Shown here in pieces: positions 52,173 to 60,728 of a DNA stretch of 64,000 nucleotides. Each line of letters begins with the position of its first letter. Position 1 is the stretch's first letter. The notes under the pieces were generated by a model. The model did not search any database and was not told where the DNA came from. It saw nothing but the letters and a program-made list of their open reading frames with translations. The position numbers and the translations under genes were made by a program. The stretch comes from Fodinibacter luteus (lineage in GTDB: Bacteria; Actinomycetota; Actinomycetes; Actinomycetales; Dermatophilaceae): assembly GCF_039541575.1 (NCBI RefSeq), contig NZ_BAABGM010000013.1, positions 1 through 64,000 on the forward strand, given 5' to 3'.

Positions 52173-53281
52173 CAGTCGCTGCCGCACAGTGCGGGTTTCG
52201 CGGTGCGCAGGTTGGGGCAGCAGCCGGGGGCGCAGACCGACGGGCGGACGTCACCGGGCAGCCAGGCGTCCGGGACGACGACCTCACCGCGTGCCTCGGC
52301 GGCCCGCTCGAGGAGGAGGTCGACGAGGCCCTCGACGAACAGCTCGTCGGTGCCGGGCGTCGCGACCCGCACGAACGGCATCCCGACCCGTCGCGCCGTG
52401 GCGGCGGCCTCCGTGTCGAGGTCGTGCACGACCTCCATGTGGTCGGAGACGAAACCGATGGGTGCGACGACGACGGCCGACGCGGCTCGCTCGTCGGCGA
52501 GCTGCTCGATGCGGTCGTTGACGTCCGGTTCGAGCCACGGCTGGCTCGGGGGCCCCGACCGGGAGCAGAAGACGAGCTCGCCCTCGAGCGCGAGCCCGAG
52601 CTCGGAGCTCACCTCGTCGGTGAGCCGGCGACCCAGCCGCACGTGCTGGTCGACGTAGAGGTTGCCCTCGCCGTCGCCCGGGCCCGAGGTGTCGTCCATG
52701 GCCGTCGGGATCGAGTGGGTGACGTAGAGGATGCGCGCCCCCGACGGGTCGGGCAGCGCGCCGACCGCGGCCACGAGGGCCCGCAGCCAGGCGCGACCGA
52801 CGCCCGGGTGCCCGCCGTACGGGCGGACCTTGTCGACGACGAGGCCGTCGGCGGCCGGGCCGACGTCCTCGACCGCGGCCGCGAGGTCCTCGCGGTACTG
52901 GCGGCACGAGGAGTAGCACGAGTAGGCGCTCGTGAGGACGGTGACGACGCGGGTCGCCCCGAGGTCGAGGGCCTCGTGGACGGCGTCGGCGAAGAAGGGC
53001 GCCGAGTTGCGGTTGCCCCAGACGACCGGCGTCGCGATGCCGCGCCGGTCGAGCTCGGCGCGCAGCCGGACGAGCAGGTCGCGGTTGAGGTCGTTGATCG
53101 GGCTGCGGCCCCCGCGGTCGAAGTAGTGCTCGCCGACGGCCTCGAGGCGGGCGTCGGGGATGTCACGGCCGGCGGTCACCCGGCGGAGGAAGGGCATGAC
53201 CTCGTCGGGTGCCTCCGGGCCGCCGAAGGACCCGAGGAGGACGACGTCGTAGGGGGCGAGCGCGGCGACGGGGTCTGGCAT
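52172..53281 (-). CDS. hemH: Coproporphyrin III ferrochelatase
   Basis: This 369-residue enzyme inserts Fe2+ into coproporphyrin III, before HemQ. YDVVLLGSFGGPEAPDEVMP opens the fold (11-30), and LTSAYSCYSSCRQYRED (about 124-140) is the actinobacterial porphyrin-side motif. The C-terminus CAPGCCPNLRTAKPALC supplies cysteines for the 2Fe-2S cluster seen in actinobacterial ferrochelatases. ATG 53281 lies 6 nt after TACGCT, a leaderless pattern. It heads a hemH-suhB pair, 33 kb from the other heme genes. Confidence 0.92.
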   Translation of the reverse strand: MPDPVAALAPYDVVLLGSFGGPEAPDEVMPFLRRVTAGRDIPDARLEAVGEHYFDRGGRSPINDLNRDLLVRLRAELDRRGIATPVVWGNRNSAPFFADAVHEALDLGATRVVTVLTSAYSCYSSCRQYREDLAAAVEDVGPAADGLVVDKVRPYGGHPGVGRAWLRALVAAVGALPDPSGARILYVTHSIPTAMDDTSGPGDGEGNLYVDQHVRLGRRLTDEVSSELGLALEGELVFCSRSGPPSQPWLEPDVNDRIEQLADERAASAVVVAPIGFVSDHMEVVHDLDTEAAATARRVGMPFVRVATPGTDELFVEGLVDLLLERAAEARGEVVVPDAWLPGDVRPSVCAPGCCPNLRTAKPALCGSD

Positions 53282-53389
53282 GGCCCCAGCGTAGGCGGGC
53301 AATCCGGAGGTCCTCGGCGTGGGCTGCGCCGTCCGCCCCCGCCGGGATGGCACAGTCGGGACGACGACGAGCCACTCCGGGAGCCCGAC

Positions 53390-54589
53390 ATGCAGGACCT
53401 TCGCCTCATCGGCGTCCACGAGGACGGCCAGCACCTCCTGCTCGCGGACGCCGACGGCGGCCGCTACCGCCTCACCCTCGACGAGGCGCTGCGTGCCGCG
53501 GCCAGGCGCGACCGGCCGCGCCTGGGCCAGCTGCAGATCGAGATCGAGGGGGGCCTGAGGCCGCGCGACGTCCAGGCCCTCATCCGGCGCGGCCTGTCCG
53601 CCGAGGAGGTCGCCGACCGGGCCGGCTGGACCGTCGAGAAGGTGCGCCGGTTCGAGGGCCCCGTGCTCGCCGAGCGCGAGCACGTGGCCCGCATCGCGCG
53701 CCAGTGCGCCGTCGGCAGCCGGGGTGACGGGCCGCTCACCCTCGCCGATCGGGTCGCCGAGCGGCTTCGCGACCGCGGGGTCGAGCGCGACGTCGCGGAG
53801 TGGGACTCCTCGCGCGACGACGAAGGCACCTGGCAGCTCACGATGATCTTCCCTGCGGGCGGGCGCCAGCGCACGGCGACGTGGCGGTACGAGCCGCTCG
53901 GCGGGTCGGTGACGCCGACGAACGACGAGGCACGCTGGCTCAGCGAGGAGGCCCCGGCGCCCCCCGGCGCCATTCCCACCCCGCACCGGGCCCACCCCTC
54001 GGCCGACCTCGACGTCTACGACATCGACGCCGACGGCGGGGTCGGGGTGTCGCCCCGCCCGCGCGGGCACGACGAGCCGATCGACCTCATGGCGGCGATG
54101 CGCCAGCAGAGCACCCGCGGCCGACGTCGGCGGCGTCCGTCGCCGTCGCACACCCCGGGCGAGGACCGGCCGCGCGCCGACGCCCTGCCCATCGAGGACC
54201 TCGCTCTCGACCCGGCCGACGTGCCGCCGCCGCGGGCCGCCCGCGGGCGCAACCCGGTCTCGGCGCACCTCGACGAGCCGACCGACGACGACACCCTCGT
54301 CGGCGGGTGGCCGGAGGAGTCCGCGGTCCGCGTCGCCCGGGAGCCCGCGGCGCCGACCGAAGGTCACGAGGGCGGTGCCGGCACCGACACCGACGGCGGG
54401 CGCGACGACCGCGGTGGGCGCCGGGACGGCATCCCCGACGACGCCCCACCCCACGGGCACCCGGGCGACGACGCCGGCGGCGGGTCGGCACCGGCATCCC
54501 GACGTCCCCCGGCTCCGCGCAAGGGGCGGCCCAGCGTCCCGAGCTGGGACGACATCGTCTTCGGCACCCGCGGCGGCGGCTCCGGCTGA
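53390..54589 (+). CDS. sepH: Cell-division protein SepH
   Basis: This 399-residue protein is the actinobacterial SepH/DUF3071 family, which binds FtsZ and stimulates its assembly. The conserved N-terminal part (1-190) has a helix-turn-helix-like core (RDVQALIRRGLSAEEVADRA, about 64-83). The C-terminal half is disordered, rich in Pro, Arg and Asp, and ends with the conserved WDDIVFGTRGG tail. ATG 53390 is preceded by GGGAG. It is divergent from hemH and convergent with tdk. The 125-bp gap after it has no convincing terminator, only repeated GGCTTCTC. Confidence 0.9.
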   Translation: MQDLRLIGVHEDGQHLLLADADGGRYRLTLDEALRAAARRDRPRLGQLQIEIEGGLRPRDVQALIRRGLSAEEVADRAGWTVEKVRRFEGPVLAEREHVARIARQCAVGSRGDGPLTLADRVAERLRDRGVERDVAEWDSSRDDEGTWQLTMIFPAGGRQRTATWRYEPLGGSVTPTNDEARWLSEEAPAPPGAIPTPHRAHPSADLDVYDIDADGGVGVSPRPRGHDEPIDLMAAMRQQSTRGRRRRRPSPSHTPGEDRPRADALPIEDLALDPADVPPPRAARGRNPVSAHLDEPTDDDTLVGGWPEESAVRVAREPAAPTEGHEGGAGTDTDGGRDDRGGRRDGIPDDAPPHGHPGDDAGGGSAPASRRPPAPRKGRPSVPSWDDIVFGTRGGGSG

Positions 54590-54714
54590 CCGGGCGGCGG
54601 CCGCAGCCCGGTTCACCCGGCACACCCCCACCTCACCGGACCAGGCTTCTCCAGCCCGGAAGGGGCTTCTCGGGTCACCCGACAAACCCGGCGACCCTCA
54701 CGGGGAGAACCGCC

Positions 54715-55392
54715 TCAGGGTCGGGGTGGGACCGCGCAGACGTCGAGGTCGAACGGCAGGGTGTCCGGCGACGGGGATGCCGCGCGCGCGGCGTGGCTGT
54801 TCATCCGCCGCATGTAGTGGCGCCGGCAGAGCACCTCGTACTCGACGACGCCGGCGCTCTCGCCCCCGGTGTCCCCGACGACGACCTGCTCGCCCTCGAC
54901 GACCATGGCCCCGTCGACGATGCGTGCGTTGTGCGTGGCCTTGCGCCCGCACCAGCACAGCGCCTCGACCTGCAGCAGCTGCACCCGGTCGGCGAGCTCG
55001 ATGAGGCGGCGCGAGCCCGGGAACAGCTCGGTGCGGAAGTCCGCGGTGATCCCGAACGCGTGGACGTCGATGCCGAGCTCGTCGACGAGCCGGGCCAGCT
55101 GCTCCACCTGGGCCGGGGTGTAGAACTGCGCCTCGTCGCAGATGACGTAGTCGACCCGGCCGCCCTGGGTCAGGCACTCGACGACGACCTCCCAGAAGTC
55201 GAGCTCGTCGCCGACCTCGATGGCCGGGGTCGACAGCCCGAGCCGGGACGACAGCACCGACTCCCCCATCCGGTCGAGCTTGGTGAAGATCAGGCCCCGT
55301 CGGCCGCGCGCGGAGTTGTTGTGGTCCATCTGCAGGGCCAGCGTCGACTTGCCGCAGTCCATCGTTCCCGAGAAGAAGACCAGTTCAGCCAC
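54715..55392 (-). CDS. tdk: Thymidine kinase
   Basis: This 225-residue type II thymidine kinase phosphorylates salvaged thymidine. The P-loop GTMDCGKST is at 9-17, VICDEAQFY (about 83-91) is the Walker-B/catalytic glutamate region, and the zinc ligands lie in CWCGRKA and CRRHY near the C-terminus. GTG 55392 is the only start that keeps the P-loop at the usual distance. A 30-residue C-terminal extension follows the fold. Confidence 0.92.
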   Translation of the reverse strand: MAELVFFSGTMDCGKSTLALQMDHNNSARGRRGLIFTKLDRMGESVLSSRLGLSTPAIEVGDELDFWEVVVECLTQGGRVDYVICDEAQFYTPAQVEQLARLVDELGIDVHAFGITADFRTELFPGSRRLIELADRVQLLQVEALCWCGRKATHNARIVDGAMVVEGEQVVVGDTGGESAGVVEYEVLCRRHYMRRMNSHAARAASPSPDTLPFDLDVCAVPPRP

Positions 55393-55403
55393 GAGCGGAC
55401 ACC

Positions 55404-56642
55404 CTAGGCGACGACGGCGGGTGGCACGTGGACGACGGGCACGGCCACCTCGTCGTCGCTCAGCGAGCCGTGCAGCCCGACGAGGGCGAGCAGCTCGGGC
55501 CGGGCGCGCCGCGAGTCGACGACGGCGAAGCGCCCGCGCATGGCGACGACGACGTCGCCGATGCGCGGCAGGTTCTCGGGCAGCACCGTGCCGAACCACC
55601 CCGCGCCGACGGCCTCGTCACGGCGGTGCACGAGGGCGCGGTCGCCGAGCACCTCGGCCCACGCGGCCCGCACGTCGTCGGCCGCCCCGGCCTCGACGTA
55701 GAGCTGCGGTGCCCGGGCCTCCCCCGAGACGTGGCGGACCCCGGCCGCGAGCACGGGCTCGTGCGCCACGTCGAGGCGCAGCTCGTGCGGCGCGTCGACC
55801 ATGCCGTGGTCGGCCGTCACGGTGAGCGAGCAGTCGGGCGGCAGCAGCGCGGCGAGCCGGCCCAGCTCGCGGTCGATGGACTCGAGCTCGTCGCCCCACT
55901 GCCACGACTCGCAGCCGTGGACGTGCCCCACCTTGTCGAGGTCACCCCAGTAGAGGTGCACGAGCGCCCGGGGTGCCGACCGCACCGCCGCGACGGTCGC
56001 GTCGACCCGGGCGGCGAGTGACTCGGCGGCCACGAACCGGCCACCACGCACGGCGGCGTTCGTCAGCCCGGACCCGTCGAAGAAGGCCGGTCCGACCCGC
56101 ACGACCTCGACCCCGGCGCGCGCGACGGCCTCGAAGACCGTCTCGTGCGGCTGCCAGGTGCGGGGGTCGGGCCCGTCCTCCCAGGACAGCTCGTTGAGCA
56201 GCCGGTCGGCGCCCGGCACGAGCACCTCGTAGCCGAGCAGCCCGTGGGCGCCGGCGGCCAGGCCGGTGCCGAAGGTGCCCATCGACGTCGCGGTCGTCGA
56301 CGGGAAGCCGCTCGCGACCCGCCGGGTGGTGCCGAGGTGAGCGCGCAGCCACGGTGCGTGCCCGGCCCGGCGCACGAGCAGGTCGTGGCCGAGCCCGTCG
56401 ACGAGGACGACGACGGCGCGTCGCGCCGGGGGCATGAGGAAGCCGCCGGATGCCGGTTCCTCACCGCCGGATGCCGGTGCCTCGCCCCCCTGCCGCGGCA
56501 CCCCGAGGCTCGTGGCCACGCTCGGCAGGACGTCGGCGAGCGACGGACCGGGGCCGACCGGCGGGTCGGGGGACGGGTCCCCCGTCGGGGGGCGGGTCGC
56601 ATCGGACGCCGGGTCGGCCGGCGCGCCGCCGGGGGGCGTCAT
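55404..56642 (-). CDS. Alkaline-phosphatase-superfamily nucleotide pyrophosphatase/phosphodiesterase
   Basis: This 412-residue protein has the NPP-type two-metal site: VLVDGLGHDLL (D82), FPSTTATSMG (nucleophile threonine near 116-117), GDLDKVGHVHG (about 233-243) and TADHGMVD (about 276-283). It would cleave phosphodiester or pyrophosphate bonds in nucleotides or lipids. No signal peptide is present with ATG 56642; the first 68 residues are Pro/Asp/Gly-rich, include a duplicated ASGGEEPASGG stretch, and may be untranslated if MPPARRAVV is the true start (56435). It lies 11 bp past tdk on the same strand. Confidence 0.83.
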   Translation of the reverse strand: MTPPGGAPADPASDATRPPTGDPSPDPPVGPGPSLADVLPSVATSLGVPRQGGEAPASGGEEPASGGFLMPPARRAVVVLVDGLGHDLLVRRAGHAPWLRAHLGTTRRVASGFPSTTATSMGTFGTGLAAGAHGLLGYEVLVPGADRLLNELSWEDGPDPRTWQPHETVFEAVARAGVEVVRVGPAFFDGSGLTNAAVRGGRFVAAESLAARVDATVAAVRSAPRALVHLYWGDLDKVGHVHGCESWQWGDELESIDRELGRLAALLPPDCSLTVTADHGMVDAPHELRLDVAHEPVLAAGVRHVSGEARAPQLYVEAGAADDVRAAWAEVLGDRALVHRRDEAVGAGWFGTVLPENLPRIGDVVVAMRGRFAVVDSRRARPELLALVGLHGSLSDDEVAVPVVHVPPAVVA

Positions 56643-56649
56643 CGGCGGC

Positions 56650-57240
56650 TCAGCCCTGGCCGATGGCCGCAGACAGGTCGCGGGCGAAGGACATCGCCTG
56701 GGTCAGGGCGTCCTCACCGTCGGCGGCCGCCGAGATGCGCAGGGCGATGTCGTCGCCGGTGATCGTGCCCTCGTAGCCGTGGTCGGCGTCGCAGTCGGGG
56801 TCGGCGCACGACGCGGGGACGAGATCGAGCCTGGCCACGGTGCCCCACCCGAGGGTCAGGGTGATCTCGCGGCCGAGGCTGCCCGGCACGTAGGTCGAGG
56901 GGTTCTCGACGACGTGGGTGAGCATGACGCCGCGCACCGCCGACAGCGGGATCGACTCCGTCGTCGCCGTCGCGACGTCCTGGGGCGCAGGCGGCTCGTC
57001 GGCGTGGTCGTCGGCGTGCGCGATGAGCAACCGGCTCGGCGTGAGGACGAGCACCGTGATGTGCCGCCGCACGACGTCGCGGTCGAACGTCGTCTCGAGG
57101 TGCACGAGGTGGCTCTCGATGGGCTCCCGGACCAGGGCTGCGGCGACGACGTCGGCGACGAGGGCGGGGTAGTACCCGGCCCGCACGATCGCGGCGTAGA
57201 GGTCCGCCGGGAGGACGGGGGCGTCGGGGGCTCTGCTCAT
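56650..57240 (-). CDS. DUF5998 family protein
   Basis: This 196-residue actinobacterial protein is of unknown function. Visible blocks are DLYAAIVRAGYYPALVADVV (about 12-31), HITVLVLTPSRLLIAHADDH (about 60-79) and ARLDLVPASCADPDCDADHG (about 135-154), whose two cysteines are close enough to bind metal or form a disulfide. ATG 57240 lies 7 nt after CACAAT, suggesting a leaderless mRNA; an ATG 9 bp upstream is possible. It precedes the phosphodiesterase gene by 7 bp. Confidence 0.82.
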   Translation of the reverse strand: MSRAPDAPVLPADLYAAIVRAGYYPALVADVVAAALVREPIESHLVHLETTFDRDVVRRHITVLVLTPSRLLIAHADDHADEPPAPQDVATATTESIPLSAVRGVMLTHVVENPSTYVPGSLGREITLTLGWGTVARLDLVPASCADPDCDADHGYEGTITGDDIALRISAAADGEDALTQAMSFARDLSAAIGQG

Positions 57241-57298
57241 GGTCCCCATTGTGCCCGTCCCTGCGGCGCCCCCGTCACGTCCGCCCGACCGTCGCGGC

Positions 57299-59965
57299 TC
57301 ACGTCAGCGAGCGCCGGCCCGGGTCGGCACGGCGCGGGGCCGGCGCGAGCACGATCTCGGCGCCGAGGACCTCCACGCCACCGGGGTGGGCGTTGACCGG
57401 GTTGAGCACGAGCGAGGCGACCTCGGGCAGGTCGTCGGCGAGGACGGACACCCGCGCGATGAGGTCGGCGAGCGCCGCCCGGTGCACCGGCGTCGCGCCC
57501 CGGTGGCCGTGCAGCACCGGGGCGGCCTTGACCGAGGAGATGAGCTCGGACACGGTGACGTCGGTGAGCGGCGGGATGCGGTAGGCGATGTCCCCGAGCA
57601 GCTCGGTCGGCAGCCCCGCGACGCTGAAGCCGATGACCGGTCCGAAGAGCGGGTCCTCGTCCGAGGTGATGACGCACGGCACGCCGGGCGTCGCCATCTT
57701 CTGGACGACGAGGCGGTCCGCGTCGAGCGGCGCGAGCCGTTCGGTGAGCGAGTCCCAGCCGGCGCGGAGCGCAGCCTCGGTGCGCAGGTCGACCCGCACC
57801 CCGCTCACCCCGCCCTGGTGGCGCATCATCGGCGCCGTCGACTTGAGCACCACCGGGTAGCCGACCCGCTCGGCGGCCGCGACGGCCTCGTCGGCCGAGC
57901 CCGCCTCCTCCTTGCCCCAGACGTCGACGCCGTAGGCCTGGAGGAGCGCGCTCGCCTCGTCGTGCGCGAGGCGCCGGCCCTTGGGGTCGACCGAGAGCAC
58001 CGTGTGGACGACGTCCTCGGCGATCCGCCGGTTGATGCCGGCGGGGGCGACCGGGGTGCCGTGGTCCTTGGCCCGCCACTGGCCGTAGCGGGTGGCCGCG
58101 GCGAGCGCCCGGACGGCGTCCTCGGGCATCGTGTAGACGGGGATGGCGCGCGTCGAGCCGCCGGTGCCGGTCACCGACGCGTGCCCGTCGTCGACCCCCC
58201 GCATCCCGAGGAAGGTCGCGGCGCAGGGCTTGTCGGCCCCGGCCGCGGTGTCGCGCACCGCGGCCGCCACGTCGGCGTCGTTCGTCACGAGCGGGGGGAT
58301 GAAGCAGGTGAGCACCGAGTCGACCTTGGGGTCGTCGAAGGCGCTGGCGAGCGCCGTGCGGAACTGGGCGGCCGTCGCCTCGGTCGGCAGGCACACCGGG
58401 CCGTGCGCCACGGTGAGGCCCCAGCTCGTGCAGGCGTCGGCGGTGAGGGTGCCGAGCGCGGTCGAGTTCCCGACGATCGCGACCCGGTCGCCCCTCGGCA
58501 GCGGCTGGTGGGTCACGAGCTGGGCGATGTCGAAGAGCTGGTGGACGTTCTCGACCCGGATGACGCCGGCCTGCTTGAGCATCGCCTCGAAGACGTCGGG
58601 CCGGGCCTTGGTGCGCCGCACCCGGTGCCCCGGGGGAACGCCGAACCGCGAGACACCCGACTTGACGACGATGACCGGCTTGATGAGGGCGAGGTTGCGG
58701 GCGATCCGCGAGAACTTGCGCGGGTTGCCCATCGACTCGAGGTAGAGGCCGACGGCGGCGGTGGACTCGTCGTCGATCCAGTACTGCATGAAGTCGTTGC
58801 CGGAGACGTCGACCCGGTTGCCCGCGGACGCGAACGTCGAGATGCCGAGGTTGCGGCGGGCGGCCGACGCGAGCACGGCGATGCCGAGGGCGCCGGACTG
58901 GGCGAACAGGCCGAACCGGCCGTGCGGGGGCAGGGTCGGCGCGAGCGAGGCGTTGAGCCGCACCTCGGGGTCGTTGTTGATGAGGCCGAACGAGTTGGGG
59001 CCGACGACCCGCATCCCCGAGCCACGGGCCCGGCGGAGCAGCTCGGCCTGCAGCCGCGCGCCGTCGCGCCCCTCCTCCGCGAAGCCGGACGACACGACGA
59101 GCAGCGCCTTGACGCCCGCCTCGGCGCACTCGTCGACGACCTCGAGCACGGCGTGGGCGGGCACCGCGACCACGGCGAGGTCGACCTGCCCCGGCACGGC
59201 CGCGACCGACGGGTAGGCCGTGCGGCGCCGCAGGGTGCGCACGTTCGGGTTGACCGGGTGGATGGTGCCGGTGAACCCGGCCTGGACGAGCCGGTCGAGC
59301 AGCTGGCTGCCGATCGAGTCGCGGCGCCGGCTCGCGCCGATGACGGCGATGGTGCGCGGGTGCAGGATCGAGCGCACGCTCAGCGCCTCGGCGCGGTGCT
59401 CGCGGCTCATCGCGACGGCCTTGGACGAGTCGGTCGGCTCGATGTCGAACCCGACCTCGACGATCCCGTCCTCGATGTGGCGGGTCACGTCGTAGCCGGC
59501 GTCGGAGAAGACCGCGAGCATCTTGCGGTTCTGCGGGAGCACCTCCGCGGTGAAGCGGGCGATGCCGAACTCGCGGGCGATGGCCGCGAGGTGCTCGAGG
59601 AGCACCGAGCCGATGCCCTTGCCCTGGTAGTGGTCGCTGATGTTGAACGCGACCTCGGCGCTGCGCGCGTCGATGCGGTCGTAGCGCCCGATGCCGATGA
59701 TGTCCTCGCGCATCGTCGCGACGAGCGCCACCCGGTCGACGTAGTCGACGTGGGTGAAGCGGTGGACGTCGGAGTCGCTGAGGCGGCGCAGCGGGGCGAA
59801 GAAGCGCAGGTAGATGGACTCGTCGGACTGTGCGTTGTGGAACCGCCGGATGCCGTCGCCGTCCGAGGGCCGGATCGGCCTCAGGTGCGCGACGGTGCCG
59901 TCGCGCAGGACGACGTCGGCCTCCCACTCCGCGGGGTACCCCGGCGGGAGCGGCTCGTCCTCCAT
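57299..59965 (-). CDS. GNAT acetyltransferase fused to an NDP-forming acyl-CoA synthetase (Pat-like)
   Basis: This 888-residue fusion starts with a GNAT domain (about 18-165; YQGKGIGSVLLEHL is the acetyl-CoA loop). It continues with a CoA-binding domain (about 198-330; RTIAVIGASRRRDSIG), a succinyl-CoA-synthetase-like flavodoxin region (about 340-640) and an ATP-grasp domain (about 670-880; GYPVVLKSTAPMMRHQGGV). E. coli PatZ has the same parts in the opposite order (GNAT last). Such proteins acetylate lysines of acyl-CoA synthetases and other enzymes. Whether the synthetase half is active here is not clear. ATG 59965 lies 6 nt after CACGAT (leaderless). Confidence 0.87.
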   Translation of the reverse strand: MEDEPLPPGYPAEWEADVVLRDGTVAHLRPIRPSDGDGIRRFHNAQSDESIYLRFFAPLRRLSDSDVHRFTHVDYVDRVALVATMREDIIGIGRYDRIDARSAEVAFNISDHYQGKGIGSVLLEHLAAIAREFGIARFTAEVLPQNRKMLAVFSDAGYDVTRHIEDGIVEVGFDIEPTDSSKAVAMSREHRAEALSVRSILHPRTIAVIGASRRRDSIGSQLLDRLVQAGFTGTIHPVNPNVRTLRRRTAYPSVAAVPGQVDLAVVAVPAHAVLEVVDECAEAGVKALLVVSSGFAEEGRDGARLQAELLRRARGSGMRVVGPNSFGLINNDPEVRLNASLAPTLPPHGRFGLFAQSGALGIAVLASAARRNLGISTFASAGNRVDVSGNDFMQYWIDDESTAAVGLYLESMGNPRKFSRIARNLALIKPVIVVKSGVSRFGVPPGHRVRRTKARPDVFEAMLKQAGVIRVENVHQLFDIAQLVTHQPLPRGDRVAIVGNSTALGTLTADACTSWGLTVAHGPVCLPTEATAAQFRTALASAFDDPKVDSVLTCFIPPLVTNDADVAAAVRDTAAGADKPCAATFLGMRGVDDGHASVTGTGGSTRAIPVYTMPEDAVRALAAATRYGQWRAKDHGTPVAPAGINRRIAEDVVHTVLSVDPKGRRLAHDEASALLQAYGVDVWGKEEAGSADEAVAAAERVGYPVVLKSTAPMMRHQGGVSGVRVDLRTEAALRAGWDSLTERLAPLDADRLVVQKMATPGVPCVITSDEDPLFGPVIGFSVAGLPTELLGDIAYRIPPLTDVTVSELISSVKAAPVLHGHRGATPVHRAALADLIARVSVLADDLPEVASLVLNPVNAHPGGVEVLGAEIVLAPAPRRADPGRRSLT

Positions 59966-60031
59966 GGGCCCATCGTGCCACCCCCCGCACCCGGTCCGGG
60001 CGAGGTCCCCGCCGACCGGCACACTGGGGGC

Positions 60032-60640
60032 GTGGAGCTTCGCGAGGCCGTCCTGCGCCGCCGCATGGTGCGCCGCTTCGACCCGGACGTGGCGGTCGAC
60101 CGCGAGGTCGTGCGCGACCTCGTCGGGCTCGCCGTGCGCGCCCCGAGTGCCGGCTTCAGCCAGGGATGGGACTTCGTCGCCCTCCTCGACCCAGCCGACC
60201 GGGCGGCCTTCTGGGCGGCGGCCGACGACGGGCGAGCCCCCACCGCGTGGCGCGCCGGGGTGTCCGCGGCCCCGGCGCTCGTCCTGTGCCTGTCCGACCC
60301 GGCGGCCTACCTCGACCGCTACGCAGAGCCGGACAAGGGGTGGACCGACCGTTCCGTCGAGCGGTGGCCGGTCCCCTACTGGGACACCGACACCGCGATG
60401 GCCGCGATGGTCCTCCTCCTCGGGGCGCAGGACGCCGGGCTCGGCGCCCTCTTCTTCGGGGTGCCCGCCGAGCGCCACGACGCGGTCCGGGCGGCGCACG
60501 GCATCCCCGGCGGGCACCGGATCGTCGGGGTCGTCGCCCTCGGCACCGAGGCCGGGCGGGTGTCCGGCTCGGCGCGCACGCGCCGTCGCCGCGGGCTCGG
60601 CGAGGTGCTGCACGAGGGGAGGTTCGGCGCGTCGCCGTGA
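60032..60640 (+). CDS. Nitroreductase-family flavoprotein
   Basis: This 202-residue FMN enzyme uses NAD(P)H to reduce nitro or quinone-like compounds. RRRMVRRFDPDVAVD (9-23) is the FMN phosphate loop, APSAGFSQGWDFV (about 37-49) the second FMN contact, and GLGALFFGVPAERH (about 137-150) the dimer-side motif. GTG 60032 lies 6 nt after CACACT, the same spacing as the reductase at 11965. It is divergent from the GNAT/synthetase fusion (67-bp gap) and upstream of the topoisomerase gene. Confidence 0.86.
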   Translation: MELREAVLRRRMVRRFDPDVAVDREVVRDLVGLAVRAPSAGFSQGWDFVALLDPADRAAFWAAADDGRAPTAWRAGVSAAPALVLCLSDPAAYLDRYAEPDKGWTDRSVERWPVPYWDTDTAMAAMVLLLGAQDAGLGALFFGVPAERHDAVRAAHGIPGGHRIVGVVALGTEAGRVSGSARTRRRRGLGEVLHEGRFGASP

Positions 60641-60728
60641 GGGCCCCGCCGACCGTGGGCGAGGATGGTCGACGACCCTGCCGCGGCACGCCGCGGCCCG
60701 ACCCACCCGCGGAGCAGAGCCCCACCCC

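Noticed and set aside
54590..54714. Terminator between sepH and tdk
   Set aside because: I found only direct repeats of GGCTTCTC and no stem longer than about 6 bp, so I did not call one.
57239..60031. Long open frame opposite the GNAT/synthetase fusion leading into the nitroreductase
   Set aside because: Composition is that of an antisense frame, and the nitroreductase motifs begin only after GTG 60032.
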